Shown here: positions 23,901 through 32,963 of the stretch, piece after piece
How the letters are laid out: each line of letters starts with the position of its first letter
Numbering within the stretch: the first letter of the stretch is position 1
Origin: a virus
Virus record (IMG/VR): IMGVR_UViG_3300042486_000458
Coordinates: 1-53,845 of that record
Direction: 5' to 3' (one strand)
DNA: 53,845 bases
Notes under the pieces: model-generated
Database searches by the model: none
Seen by the model: the letters and a program-made list of their open reading frames with translations, nothing else
Told to the model about the DNA's origin: nothing
Program-made: the position numbers and the translations under genes

Positions 23901-25457
23901 AACCTCGGAAGCCCTGCTTTGCATAGCGGCGTCCTCCAAAGCGGACCATTCATTATCGATAGATTCAAGTTCACTGGTAATCGTACGAACACGGCCCTTC
24001 ATGGCGCGATAAGTGGCGTTCTTTATATCGTTGCCGCCGCGCTCTCCTATAGCTTCTAATATCTGCGCCCTATCGGAATCGGTTAATTCCTTAATACCAT
24101 CAAGTTCGGCTTTAATATCGACAACATCGCCTTGCTGGAATTTATTAAACAACTCTGCTGTTTTCTTAACAACTGGATCACTTATGTCAAATTTACCAGC
24201 TTCGTTTTCCAATATCTCGGCGAGTCTATCCTCGAATTTCGGCATATTCTCATTTAGCTTAGACATGAGTAAATCAGCCTCGCGTGGCTTTACTTTAGTC
24301 TCAAGCAGTTTATTATAAACATAAGTAGAGCCACCGCCCGCGAAAGCACCAAGGAGGCCAGCATACAGCGCATCTTTAAACCCGCCAAGTATATCAACTT
24401 CACGAACACCAGTTGTTTGCGTTAATGTTTCCTCTGCGCCAGTTTGGAAGAATTCCTGCACAGCTTCAACCGCCATTGCCTCAACGACTTTGCCGATCTT
24501 TAAATCGGAAGTAATGGCAGACATGAGCTTGTCGAAACCAACCATTTCAAGACCAGCTTCAATCGTACCACCAAGAGCGGAAACCCTCGCGTTCTCATCA
24601 AGCGATAACTTATCACGGCCTTCTAGGTATAAAGAGCTTTTCTGTATTCCACCCATCATAAGCATTGCTGCTTTCGGATCGCGGGTTAATGCGGAAACAC
24701 CAATGGCGGCCAATGTAGTTGAGCCTGTACTGCCAATATCGAACAAAACTTTCTCAACTGCGTTATCAGTCTGCGCCAATTTTGTTGTCTCGCGCCATTT
24801 CTGGTTATTAGCAGCAATGCGCTCGGCGGCTTGGATAAGCCTTTCATTTCTGATAAGGCTTTTTTCCTGTTCTGCTTCGCCTTTAAACACCCTGTCTGTA
24901 TTCGCCCATGCACGACCAGCACGCTCAAGTAAGTTGAACGGGCTTAGGAAACTTGATGGTGTTGTGCCAGTACCAGTACCTTGCATCAAAGCCTCATAGG
25001 CTGTTGGCCTTTGCTTGGTTAATTGGTCCTTATAAGCATCAGCAAACTGCATACGAGTTGATGCGCCAACTGTTGCTGGAATACTTTGCGCTTCTGTTGC
25101 TACACCTCTAAATGGTGCAGTTATAGTATCGCGCATTTCAGAGGCGATAACGGGCAACACTTCCTCGGATTGGTACTTAAGTGCGTATGATAACAAATCA
25201 AATACAGAATCACTCTTCGATGGCACATAACCAAAAAAGTCTTGCGGTTTTTGACCCTGATTACTGACTTTATCATGGTATATCGCCTCGTCAGCATTCA
25301 TATACGTAGGCTTTTCAATCACCCGCCCGCTTTGCTGGTCTAGCAGCGTTTGTGGTGGCAGTACAGGCGTATCAGGCGATATACCTAACTCAGATAATAA
25401 ATCATTATTTTGGTTCTGTTTCGGGTCTACACCCAATTCTTGCAAAAGGTCTGCCAT
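20937..25457 (-). CDS. Large internal virion/ejection protein (1506 aa)
   Basis: By size and place (directly after the transglycosylase protein) this is the large internal virion protein equivalent to the T7 gp16 class. The N-terminus repeats a LLxELGxxPD motif (residues 4-9 and 20-30). The middle is long coiled coil (about 470-700). The C-terminal third is helical and ends in a hydrophobic part around MFISHPLQLLRVEAKAFRQM and HIIGPVLFQLAANAF. It probably enters the host with the DNA and forms the trans-envelope conduit. Its start overlaps the previous stop by one base. Confidence 0.75.
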   Translation of the reverse strand: MADLLQELGVDPKQNQNNDLLSELGISPDTPVLPPQTLLDQQSGRVIEKPTYMNADEAIYHDKVSNQGQKPQDFFGYVPSKSDSVFDLLSYALKYQSEEVLPVIASEMRDTITAPFRGVATEAQSIPATVGASTRMQFADAYKDQLTKQRPTAYEALMQGTGTGTTPSSFLSPFNLLERAGRAWANTDRVFKGEAEQEKSLIRNERLIQAAERIAANNQKWRETTKLAQTDNAVEKVLFDIGSTGSTTLAAIGVSALTRDPKAAMLMMGGIQKSSLYLEGRDKLSLDENARVSALGGTIEAGLEMVGFDKLMSAITSDLKIGKVVEAMAVEAVQEFFQTGAEETLTQTTGVREVDILGGFKDALYAGLLGAFAGGGSTYVYNKLLETKVKPREADLLMSKLNENMPKFEDRLAEILENEAGKFDISDPVVKKTAELFNKFQQGDVVDIKAELDGIKELTDSDRAQILEAIGERGGNDIKNATYRAMKGRVRTITSELESIDNEWSALEDAAMQSRASEVADLQAQAAALQEERTQRIAAKKPLVAIDKKIAKINQSLLEIEQQAQDIDVEDLLARRNELESELADIMTAKTTDQELLSVRKMMQEDVTLKGSAVVNLGINSSKARLSAAQEAIKKLPKNVRKEVASVQMVISDMVRQSGLPAQQRNKFEATIRNLQTTERAINALPRIAAKIDREVMKLQRGKLNTEITKVINKMKPEKRGARPVGKTNDADIQEIFDVLKRADKMTPDEASKKLAENIMKETQGQSEQATLYENQLLYLKLGKTGGNEAADLLLDLNNLQKGAKSAAKSAAQKRRDAVNEVRARILDLVLKGQDIEDFDEKAFRNRVTKKVNQASSLNMAVMHSWEGVIDIPFGKDRALSDYLINRVGESLMDERALYTRYTDKMLSLMGSVYRLKNGKAITNKMLQDEVEVNLGTFQRDGDKKARPWKLTRSQMRTLYMQLKNEKLRETLTAPIKKTSDGQMGNGITQDMIDRLERELDVDDKVMAEKTLEFYKEMYAEVNEVYKRMYGINLPFEKFYSPVVREYERDLVDSQDFLTGLNEQVAAGLPSFTKNRMNTFRKIEEKSDILELGRYIRGASHFVAMAETNKDLNEIFSNTEVSKALEKTWGGVYNEIVKAYIEDFTRGYTKSATLAAKWFERFNVNVSKALINGKPNAFIKQLTGFVGYAAEMPAADFAKGVADFAVNFNEAIDILSKSPLMKNRHGDVNIEMVRSGLQKMIDKNKLSRANAKLDDFFAYPTVLGDRSAIYVGGWAVYKYHKDTLGKSHEEAIKAFERATDNSQQPTRLDKRSRAQLVSNPIARGAMMFISHPLQLLRVEAKAFRQMVRGQMSKAEATKIILTHHIIGPVLFQLAANAFNADDEDDDGALLRAAILGPANSYPLLGGFATAFLANLWDIDYSKNLNASGVELSLRQVYDIMTKMQEDGFEGIELKDFIMAVSLVTGKPLQSVFNSTEGVGDISEGEEYKGALRAIGYTEKTAEKASD

Positions 25458-27766
25458 TATAATTTCCCACTTTGGCGCATAAGCTCTATAACTCTTTCTG
25501 GTGTTATTCCATTATTTTTTGCTGAATCAAGTATGCGGTCGGATGTAATAGTAGTACCATCTTTTAATGTATAACTCGCCTGTAATTTAAACGGTGCAGA
25601 TACTTTATTGACAGCAACGGATTTTACACCAGTTTTGGTTAACTCAGGCGGTACAGCAACGGAATTTCCAGCATCATCATAAATAAGAGTCGGGAATTCA
25701 CCAGCTTTAAAGTTATTAAACTGTGGGAATTTCTTCTTTATAAAGGTTTCTGTAATCTTTGCCGCCGCACTATATTCCTGACCTTCTTTCAAGCCACCAG
25801 CTTCTTTAGTGGCTTGAATAGTTGGCGCAATGGATGCAAATAACTCAAGTCTTGTTTCAGGCGTGTTGATTGCCTCATTGCCTTTAGCTGAAAGGAATGA
25901 ATCAATTGCATCATAGGAATCAACAAGCTCATCATTGGCTATTGTATCACCGCGTGAAAACCAACCAGCGGATGGATCGATGCCCTTAATCTTGGCTTCA
26001 ATGACGGGCATAATTGCGGCAAATTTTACGCGCTGCTCTTTAGATAAATACTGTGAATTTTCAATATAATCAGCCTGAAACTTGGCAAATTCAGATAACC
26101 CGTCAGCAGGTTTATATACACCTTTCTTTTTTACCATCAGTTCATCAAAACGCGCTGTAAGATTTTGCTGTATAGATGCTATTTCAATCGGGTCTTTATC
26201 TGTGAGATTAACAGGCTTTTCCATTTTATTAAGCAAAGCCTTACCGACCTTGAGCTTGTTTTGATCCTCGCCAGCATCAGCCATAAAATTCATGACTTCG
26301 GAATATGTCAAAGTCTCATTAGCGTCTTTATCAATCAGTTCGCGATATTGCTCTGTATTTTTTTGCAATACAGCAAAATCAGCCGCTTCCTGCTTTTTCT
26401 TTATAGCAGCATTGGCAACATTTATAAAATTAGTACGCTGTGTTGGCGTAAGACTTTTATACCGATCACCATCAATCTCTGACAAGAATTGTTCTGGATT
26501 ATTTTCAATAACCTCAGTCGCCATATTACCAACAGCAGACATATTATATTTCTTCAAATCATCCATGGAAAGCAAATCAAGCGGCGTTCCTGTTTTACCA
26601 GTCGCCCCATCAAATTTCTCGACCCACTTTTGCGCGAATTGTCCAGCGGTTTGAATTACAGTACCATCGTTATTTATAATAGAATCACGGCCCACAAGAG
26701 ATACAGCGTTCTCGCTTGGGTTCGTCAGCAGTTTTGCAGCACCAACTCTACCTTGTTGGTGTGCTAGATAAAGCTCGCCATCAGTCGGTTCACGTCCAAG
26801 TTTTTTTGTTAAATAGGCTTTATTATCAGCAGTGAATTTCTCAAGCGCAGCTTTTTCCTTTTCTGGATCGCCGCGATAATCAAACCCGTCACCAAGTAAG
26901 CCATACTCTCTCGCTGTGCCATCAACCCATTGATACAATCCTTTTGCTGTAGAATTTGGATTTTTGGCAGCAGGATTACCGCCGCTTTCAATAGCTGTTA
27001 GTTTGTCAATATAAGAACCACTCGTGCCATTTACAGCCCTATTCGTCAGCTCAACCAGTTTTTCAGGTGAAAGTCGGCTTGCATAAATACGTCCAGTTTC
27101 AGCCTCTAACGCTCTTGTGCGTCTGCCATACTCAATATCATCTATAAGACCTAAGTTCCTTAAATTAGCATCAATCTCAAGTGTCGCCGAGGCGAGCTGA
27201 GCAAACCTTCCATCATCAGGAGATAACTCCATTGCTTTAAAATTATCAGCCCTTGTTTGTTCCGCTGATGCGAGTGCTGCAGTATTGCGCTTCTCACGTA
27301 CCTTACCATTAATTGAACCCATTTGTTTGGCGAGGAAATCGCCAGTCCATAAATCAGCGTCAATCTGTGCATCTGGTGAAAACGAGCCTTTGTACTTCGC
27401 CTTAATGCCATCAATGAGTTTTGTCGCATCAGTGCCGAAGTTTTCAACGTCCGTTCTGTCAGCTATTTGATTTTCAAAATCAATGCTTGAGCGCAGAATT
27501 TCGGAACGCATTTGTGCATCAAGTAAGCGGTCCTTCCTATCCTGCATTTCTTTACGTGCTTTTAATTCCTGCTCCTGTGCAGCTCTATCACGCTCAATCG
27601 CTTCAACGCCTGTGCGCGTCATTGTATTACCAGCATCTTCAATAGTCGCGCCCATACGCTGTGCTGCATTTGAAATAGCAGATGTGTCATACCCTTGAAT
27701 AGAGGCTTGCACCCGTGGTGCTTGACGTGTGCCATATACTTCTTGCGCGGTTGGTAACTTTGGCAT
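25457..27766 (-). CDS. Internal virion protein with lytic transglycosylase domain
   Basis: A 769-residue protein. A helical N-terminal region (30-230) is followed by a lysozyme-fold transglycosylase domain: IDKLTAIESGGNP with catalytic Glu at about 260, then AKGLYQW (274-280) and a later DGELYLAHQQGRVGAAKLL. The C-terminal 400 residues are helical. It should open the peptidoglycan locally during genome ejection. In T7 the transglycosylase is fused to the giant gp16; here it is a separate protein. Confidence 0.82.
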   Translation of the reverse strand: MPKLPTAQEVYGTRQAPRVQASIQGYDTSAISNAAQRMGATIEDAGNTMTRTGVEAIERDRAAQEQELKARKEMQDRKDRLLDAQMRSEILRSSIDFENQIADRTDVENFGTDATKLIDGIKAKYKGSFSPDAQIDADLWTGDFLAKQMGSINGKVREKRNTAALASAEQTRADNFKAMELSPDDGRFAQLASATLEIDANLRNLGLIDDIEYGRRTRALEAETGRIYASRLSPEKLVELTNRAVNGTSGSYIDKLTAIESGGNPAAKNPNSTAKGLYQWVDGTAREYGLLGDGFDYRGDPEKEKAALEKFTADNKAYLTKKLGREPTDGELYLAHQQGRVGAAKLLTNPSENAVSLVGRDSIINNDGTVIQTAGQFAQKWVEKFDGATGKTGTPLDLLSMDDLKKYNMSAVGNMATEVIENNPEQFLSEIDGDRYKSLTPTQRTNFINVANAAIKKKQEAADFAVLQKNTEQYRELIDKDANETLTYSEVMNFMADAGEDQNKLKVGKALLNKMEKPVNLTDKDPIEIASIQQNLTARFDELMVKKKGVYKPADGLSEFAKFQADYIENSQYLSKEQRVKFAAIMPVIEAKIKGIDPSAGWFSRGDTIANDELVDSYDAIDSFLSAKGNEAINTPETRLELFASIAPTIQATKEAGGLKEGQEYSAAAKITETFIKKKFPQFNNFKAGEFPTLIYDDAGNSVAVPPELTKTGVKSVAVNKVSAPFKLQASYTLKDGTTITSDRILDSAKNNGITPERVIELMRQSGKL

Positions 27767-28314
27767 TATACGCGATTCCTCGTCTTGGTCGTTGTACCAT
27801 CATTCCAATAGATAGAGCCGCCACTGTTACCACCATACTTGCCGTATAGCGTGGAAGTGGATGACGCGGCGTTCGCCAGTGTTGAAATAGTTTTAGCCTT
27901 CGCTTCTGCGTTTGCTGCTATTCTCGCGTTTTGGCCTTCGTATTTCAACAAGTCGGATTGCTGCGTCAACTTGCCCGCTCTATCCTTACTTTCAAACAAG
28001 GCAAAATCTTTTGCGTACTGCCCTTCTGATTCCAATCCTGACATAATATTAAGGAATGAATCATCCATAGTGCCACCAGTAGCTGCCGCAACTGCGGTAG
28101 CGCGTGATTGTGCATATCTGAGCTTACGCGCTTCCTCGGCTTGTTGCCTTTGCCCAGTGGCGAGTTCCTGACCAGCAGCGACTTGCGCTTGCTTTGCCTG
28201 ATATTCGGCTTGTTGCTGCTGAGCCTTACCAGCAGCGCGAATAGCAGATGCTTGCTGCAATCCGCCAACAGTAGATAAAACAGTACCTATAATTGCCGCT
28301 TCAATACCAGTCAT
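27766..28314 (-). CDS. Internal virion protein, T7 gp14-like
   Basis: A 182-residue protein: N-terminal hydrophobic AAIIGTVLSTVGGLQQ, then a long Ala/Gln-rich helix (AAGKAQQQQAEYQAKQAQ), RYAQSRATAVAAATGGTMDDSFLNIM, and more helix. This is the usual look of the small internal/ejection protein of podoviruses that inserts in the outer membrane. One-base overlap with the next gene. Confidence 0.72.
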   Translation of the reverse strand: MTGIEAAIIGTVLSTVGGLQQASAIRAAGKAQQQQAEYQAKQAQVAAGQELATGQRQQAEEARKLRYAQSRATAVAAATGGTMDDSFLNIMSGLESEGQYAKDFALFESKDRAGKLTQQSDLLKYEGQNARIAANAEAKAKTISTLANAASSTSTLYGKYGGNSGGSIYWNDGTTTKTRNRV

Positions 28315-28685
28315 GTCGCCTCCAATACATACAAGCCATCAAGTTTCTTAAACCCTAGGCGAGACAAAAACAGCGGCGCACGCGCTATGCTTTCATTCGC
28401 ACAAGCGTAAACATCAAAGCCCATTGATTTTATAAAAGACTTAAACAACAAAGCGCACCGCCACATAGTTTGCTTATTTATATTAACATCTTCTTTCATA
28501 TCATAAAATCCATAAAAGAACCCTTTTTCATATTTTACACCCGCAACACCTGATAATTCGCCGTTCAGGTAAAATGCCATACCGCGTATTGACCGCTCTA
28601 ACTTATAATCTGGGTAAAACGCTTGAAACTCGCTAAGCTCAATCGGTTTATAAGAGATACCACTATTGCCTGTCATGTTTTTCAT
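28311..28685 (-). CDS. GNAT-like acetyltransferase in the virion cluster
   Basis: A 124-residue protein. Pattern of a small GNAT fold: YLNGELSGVAGVKYEKGFFYGFYDM, then a helix with MWRCALLFKSFIKSMGFDVYA, and a final APLFLSRLGFKKLDGLYVL. The acetyl-CoA loop is poorly visible. Podoviruses often carry such a gene between nozzle and internal proteins. Overlaps the nozzle gene end by 23 bases. Confidence 0.55.
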   Translation of the reverse strand: MKNMTGNSGISYKPIELSEFQAFYPDYKLERSIRGMAFYLNGELSGVAGVKYEKGFFYGFYDMKEDVNINKQTMWRCALLFKSFIKSMGFDVYACANESIARAPLFLSRLGFKKLDGLYVLEAT

Positions 28686-31359
28686 GCATCGTCACCTGTA
28701 ATACACACGCTAGAATATTGCATGGCCTTGGCGCGGAAGCCTCAAGGCATAATCTGCTATCAGTTTCCCAATCACCATCAAATTCAAACACTTCATTATC
28801 ATACTGCGCGTGGATCGTATCCGCTGGTGTTTTAAGATAATCCTCCATCAAAGGCAAATCATCAAGCGTGTCAAAGTTAGGCCCATAACGTAATCCTTGA
28901 TAATGCGTATTCTTCATAATAACGCCAAGGGTATTTATCTTCTTTATCTGATTGAGTGACGACCCAAGACTTGACTGCAAGCTGAGTTTAACGCCCTTGT
29001 ACTGTGCCTTATATGGCAGTCCGACAACAACTTTGCTTAATGACGCTGGAAGCTCTATACGTCCGCTAACAACAGTTTGTCTATTGCCATCACCATCATA
29101 TGTGTAATCTTTACCGTCACCCCATAATACAACTTCCTCACCTTCCAAATGATTAAGGCCAGTCAGTTGATTTATTGGCGTTCCGTCATAGACGACAAAG
29201 CTATCAGCTTGTTTGTTTAACAAACCGCCGGCACACTCTGTTTCCATGGCAAACTTCTCAAGATACCTGACCGTGTTGCCGTTTATCGTGCGTTTTACGC
29301 AGTAGTAAACATTATCTTCTTGTGCGCCGGGCAGAATGACAACATCTTCAATCACGCCGCTTGTTGAGACCGTAAACCAGCTTTTCACATCCTCAAGCTC
29401 ATCTTGTAAATAAACAGCAACAGTGCCGTCACCTAAAACGCAATGCGTCCGCGTGTCAGGTGTTCGCTGCACCGCAGTTCTAACCACGCCGCTATACAAA
29501 AACTCAGGAACAATCTTTGAAATATCATCGGACTTATAATCATCAGACTCTATAGTATAACCAGACTTCATAAGTCTCGTTGTCGATCTCTGTACAAACA
29601 AGCCAGCGTTATCAATTTGCAGGGCTTGAACGGGCGATGATCCAAATGTTGAAGTTACTTTCATATTGGCATTTGATGGCGTTAAGACTTCATCTTGTGT
29701 TGACGAGCGTAAATACCATTCCGCTTGCTGTGTGCCAACCATTAAACGCTTCATTGATAAAAGCCAGTTTATCGTATTCGCAGGGCCAGACGGGATTGTT
29801 TTGGTAAACGCCGCGCTATCGCCTTCAATGGTATCATCAAATGATTCATAAGCATCAGACACGGACAGGAATACACGTGATTGACCGCCGAACACCAAGC
29901 GGCCTTCATGTAGTGCAACAGCTGTAGGCCAGCCGCGTCTATTCGACCAATGCCCTTCGTACCAGTTTTCAGACGCGCTTGTTGATCCAAAATCTTTTAG
30001 CACGATAGCAGATACAGATGTTGCAGATGTATAGCCAGTAACGCGGCAAATACCAGTTATTGAACCCGTAGAAAAATCAAGTGAAGCGGATACTGTTCCA
30101 GATGAAAGACCACCAGATTTTACACCAATGCGATAATACGCAATCTGGTTATCAAGATCATCATCATATGTTGTTGTGGTATTTGCGCTCCAATTACTAA
30201 CATCCGTCCATGAGCCTTCCTCGCCCAATGAACGCTGTAAATAAACCGCACCAACCCATGTGCCGTTTAGTTCAACTTGAAACTTTCTGGTATCACCAAC
30301 GCCCGTTACACGGATTGCATCGGAAAACTGATCGGCAGCAACTGGGGATGGCGCATCGATTTCAACAGATTGCCCAGCCGATGCTATTTTAAATAATTGC
30401 CCGACACTCGCAGATGAAAATATAGGCCGTGATGCCGTTAGTGTAATATCGCCGCGCAATGCGGAAGGCGTTAATCTTGTTTTGCTGACATTGATTGTCC
30501 GAAATGGTCCATCGTTAATATAAAGCGTTTCAATGCCCCACGATTGCGCTGAATACCTGATAACCTTGGCTTGTTGATAATCCTTGACCGCAATATAAAC
30601 CACATCGCCAGATTGATCGTACCTTATAAACGGCAAATCGGCCTCACCCCATGGTGTCGTCAGCGCCAAATCGCCAGCGGATTCCACCGTAATTGAATCA
30701 ACCAGTGAAGCATATTCTGTGCTTGATGATAGCTCAATATGGAAATTATTGGTTGGAACAAAAGCTATAGAATACGTTCCCGCGGGAAAATCTGTTGCGG
30801 CAAATAAATCATCGCCACCAGAAGATAAACCAACTTTTAACGTGACAACACCGCGTGTAACAACAAGGCGTAGTGCGTGCTGTGTATTAAAATAAGCACC
30901 AGCTACGTTCACAACTTGCCTGCGTATAGCAGAGTTAAACCCAGTACCTTTGAGCGACATATAGCCGCCTGTGGCCCATACGGATGTGCAACCAGCATCA
31001 TCTGCATCAGTCCAGCCACTCAGGTCTGTATTAAACGTACCATTTGTTACAGATGTATTAACTTCTGGTCTGGATATAGCAGTCTCACCAACTTTTACAC
31101 GCAATCGGTTTGCACTGAATTCCAATATAGCTGTATCATCATTCTCATAAATAAACGGCACATGGAATGACTTCGCATTTGAGTACGTACCGCCAGTATA
31201 TCCAAGGCCAGCACGAAGCATCATAGAGCCAAGCACTCGTGGCATCCAATTATTCTGGACAGACGCGGACATTGCCAGACGTTCAATGTCTTGTCGCGCA
31301 AGACCAAGATCGGAGATAACGCCGCGATTAAAGTTGAGCAATATCGTGTTTTGCTTCAC
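28663..31359 (-). CDS. Nozzle (tail tubular protein B-like)
   Basis: An 898-residue protein. N-terminal LLNFNRGVISDLGLARQDIERLAMSA, NWMPRVLGSMMLRAG, then a beta-propeller-like body with IRYDQSGDVVYIAV and GRLVFGGQSRVFLSVSDAYESF. This is the pattern of podovirus tail nozzle proteins (gp12 role in T7), which form the tail tube below the adaptor. Directly follows the adaptor gene. Confidence 0.8.
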   Translation of the reverse strand: MKQNTILLNFNRGVISDLGLARQDIERLAMSASVQNNWMPRVLGSMMLRAGLGYTGGTYSNAKSFHVPFIYENDDTAILEFSANRLRVKVGETAISRPEVNTSVTNGTFNTDLSGWTDADDAGCTSVWATGGYMSLKGTGFNSAIRRQVVNVAGAYFNTQHALRLVVTRGVVTLKVGLSSGGDDLFAATDFPAGTYSIAFVPTNNFHIELSSSTEYASLVDSITVESAGDLALTTPWGEADLPFIRYDQSGDVVYIAVKDYQQAKVIRYSAQSWGIETLYINDGPFRTINVSKTRLTPSALRGDITLTASRPIFSSASVGQLFKIASAGQSVEIDAPSPVAADQFSDAIRVTGVGDTRKFQVELNGTWVGAVYLQRSLGEEGSWTDVSNWSANTTTTYDDDLDNQIAYYRIGVKSGGLSSGTVSASLDFSTGSITGICRVTGYTSATSVSAIVLKDFGSTSASENWYEGHWSNRRGWPTAVALHEGRLVFGGQSRVFLSVSDAYESFDDTIEGDSAAFTKTIPSGPANTINWLLSMKRLMVGTQQAEWYLRSSTQDEVLTPSNANMKVTSTFGSSPVQALQIDNAGLFVQRSTTRLMKSGYTIESDDYKSDDISKIVPEFLYSGVVRTAVQRTPDTRTHCVLGDGTVAVYLQDELEDVKSWFTVSTSGVIEDVVILPGAQEDNVYYCVKRTINGNTVRYLEKFAMETECAGGLLNKQADSFVVYDGTPINQLTGLNHLEGEEVVLWGDGKDYTYDGDGNRQTVVSGRIELPASLSKVVVGLPYKAQYKGVKLSLQSSLGSSLNQIKKINTLGVIMKNTHYQGLRYGPNFDTLDDLPLMEDYLKTPADTIHAQYDNEVFEFDGDWETDSRLCLEASAPRPCNILACVLQVTMHEKHDRQ

Positions 31360-31361
31360 AG

Positions 31362-32081
31362 CTAGAAGAACCCTTCACTGAAACCATCACTAAAACCGCC
31401 ACCACTCGGAACACCGCCGCCTGAGCTACTAGACGAACCAGATGATGCGGAGCTTGTATTATTCGCAATACCAAATGTGCGATTGCCTGAAAATCTTGCG
31501 CTCGCCCATGAACCCATTGGCATACGCTTTGATGGGCCATTCATACCATCCACAGCCTTTGCCTCTCGCCTTACACGATCAGCCTGTTTGCGTAATTCCG
31601 CAACCGCTACATCGCTATCAGTTATCGGTTTGCAAGCCAGCGCAGCAAACTCAAGCTCTGCGTATTCAACCACGCTTTGAGGCCATAGAGATAAGTCGCC
31701 ACCGTAAAACTGGTCTGCTGATATAATGCGGAAATATAAAGTGTCATAATTCGCATAAATATGAGAACGCTCATCCTCATAATCATTAAACGGAGGGTTA
31801 AAATTTTCATTAGCAGATACGCCGATTGTGCGCACCCAATCAGAAGGTTTTTCATGTGCAAACTCATATCCGAACGCTGGGGTTACAGTGTTATCATACG
31901 TACTTTGATAGGTGCGAACCGCAAAATTCCATTGGCCTTTCTCAAGAATTCTCTTAACAAAGTCATTATCCCATATCGCATCGAGGACACGGCGGGATTT
32001 GCGGTTTTCGGATAAGCTCGCAAGCGGTCTTGCGCCTAAGCGCATTAACGTAGAATTATAAAGTCGCAGCTTATCCGTCAT
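31362..32081 (-). CDS. Head-tail adaptor, tail tubular protein A-like
   Basis: A 239-residue protein. LRLYNSTLMRLGARPLASLSENRKSRRVLDAIWDN and YDTLYFRIISADQFYGGDLSLWPQSVVEYAELEFAALA are typical of the T7 gp11/adaptor family that links portal to nozzle. The C-terminal 40 residues are Ser/Gly-rich low complexity. Confidence 0.8.
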   Translation of the reverse strand: MTDKLRLYNSTLMRLGARPLASLSENRKSRRVLDAIWDNDFVKRILEKGQWNFAVRTYQSTYDNTVTPAFGYEFAHEKPSDWVRTIGVSANENFNPPFNDYEDERSHIYANYDTLYFRIISADQFYGGDLSLWPQSVVEYAELEFAALACKPITDSDVAVAELRKQADRVRREAKAVDGMNGPSKRMPMGSWASARFSGNRTFGIANNTSSASSGSSSSSGGGVPSGGGFSDGFSEGFF

Positions 32082-32083
32082 GC

Positions 32084-32536
32084 CTACCCAACAACTTTCC
32101 GATGATTATCCAAGAAAAGCTCAGCTTCCTGTTTCGTCATACCCTCTTTGATAACCTGACCATTACCGTTTACCACACGGTGTTTTGCGTGAGGTCCGCC
32201 ATATGTAACGCGCAGGCCATCTTCGCTCTGGACACCATTTTCGGCAGCCCCTGATAAATCAACTGGACCATTAAGAATTTTAAGAACAGCATGACCCTTG
32301 CTTGACTGCACAACAACAGCATCAATCAGCCATGATACATCATCAGGCACTATTTCAATGCGCGGCAAAATACCCGCAGTTGTAAATTGAATAGCCACCA
32401 AAGACCAGAAGTTAGCGTCTTTAATATCCTCAACCGTTACATCATTTTCAACAACAGCGCGAAATTCAACGCGGCCTGTTGATACGTTAACGCGGGTGAA
32501 ACGATTGGGGTTCAATATTTTGTTATCTTTTGACAT
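32084..32536 (-). CDS. Hypothetical structural protein
   Basis: A 150-residue beta-rich protein between capsid and tail genes. C-terminal VVNGNGQVIKEGMTKQEAELFLDNHRK is helical. Not recognised. AGAGAGGA precedes the ATG and a palindrome lies 22 bases upstream. Confidence 0.6.
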   Translation of the reverse strand: MSKDNKILNPNRFTRVNVSTGRVEFRAVVENDVTVEDIKDANFWSLVAIQFTTAGILPRIEIVPDDVSWLIDAVVVQSSKGHAVLKILNGPVDLSGAAENGVQSEDGLRVTYGGPHAKHRVVNGNGQVIKEGMTKQEAELFLDNHRKVVG

Positions 32537-32557
32537 AAAATAATCCTCTCTAAATGT

Positions 32558-32571
32558 GGTATAATGATACC
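32558..32571 (-). promoter_or_regulatory. Palindrome GGTATAATGATACC (site C)
   Basis: A 14-bp palindrome (one centre mismatch) in the 109-base gap between the 32536 gene and the decoration gene, between a terminator and a ribosome site. Confidence 0.65.
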
Positions 32572-32595
32572 TTATGAGTATTTTTATTGCAATGA

Positions 32596-32624
32596 CAAAA
32601 ACCCCGCAACTTTCGCTGCGGGGC
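32596..32624 (-). terminator. Terminator after the decoration protein
   Basis: CCCCGCA at 32602-32608 pairs with TGCGGGG at 32617-32623 (8-base loop). On the minus strand the hairpin is followed by five T. It lies 22 bases after the decoration gene and separates it from the tail unit. Confidence 0.8.
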
Positions 32625-32645
32625 TTCGCTTCCGAGAGGAATTCG

Positions 32646-32939
32646 TTAATCGCTGTTTGTACCGCTTCCGATAACTGTACCGTTGCTCAAGTCAACAGCT
32701 CCAGTTGTCGCGTTTACAGATACAACAACGTGTGAAGTCGTCACAGGTGCAGTTGGTGTCGTAATGTCTGTGTGGAACACAATGTCATTACGCTTCATGC
32801 CGTAGTTACCACCATTTGAGATGAAACCAGAGGCATCAGCCGCAGTTGTCGCATCAGCAGAATAGTGTGTAAAAACAGACGGTCCAATACCACCAAGTGA
32901 AGAAACGACACAAGATAGATTTGCAGGAGTATAAGCCAT
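32646..32939 (-). CDS. Small head decoration-like protein
   Basis: A 97-residue protein with a Ser/Thr/Ala-rich, beta-rich composition (DATTAADASGFISNGGNYGM, TSHVVVSVNATTGAVDLSNGT). It immediately follows the capsid gene. Probably a capsid decoration or head-fibre protein. The family is not named with certainty. Confidence 0.6.
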   Translation of the reverse strand: MAYTPANLSCVVSSLGGIGPSVFTHYSADATTAADASGFISNGGNYGMKRNDIVFHTDITTPTAPVTTSHVVVSVNATTGAVDLSNGTVIGSGTNSD

Positions 32940-32963
32940 GGTAAAAATCCTTTCATAAGCCTA

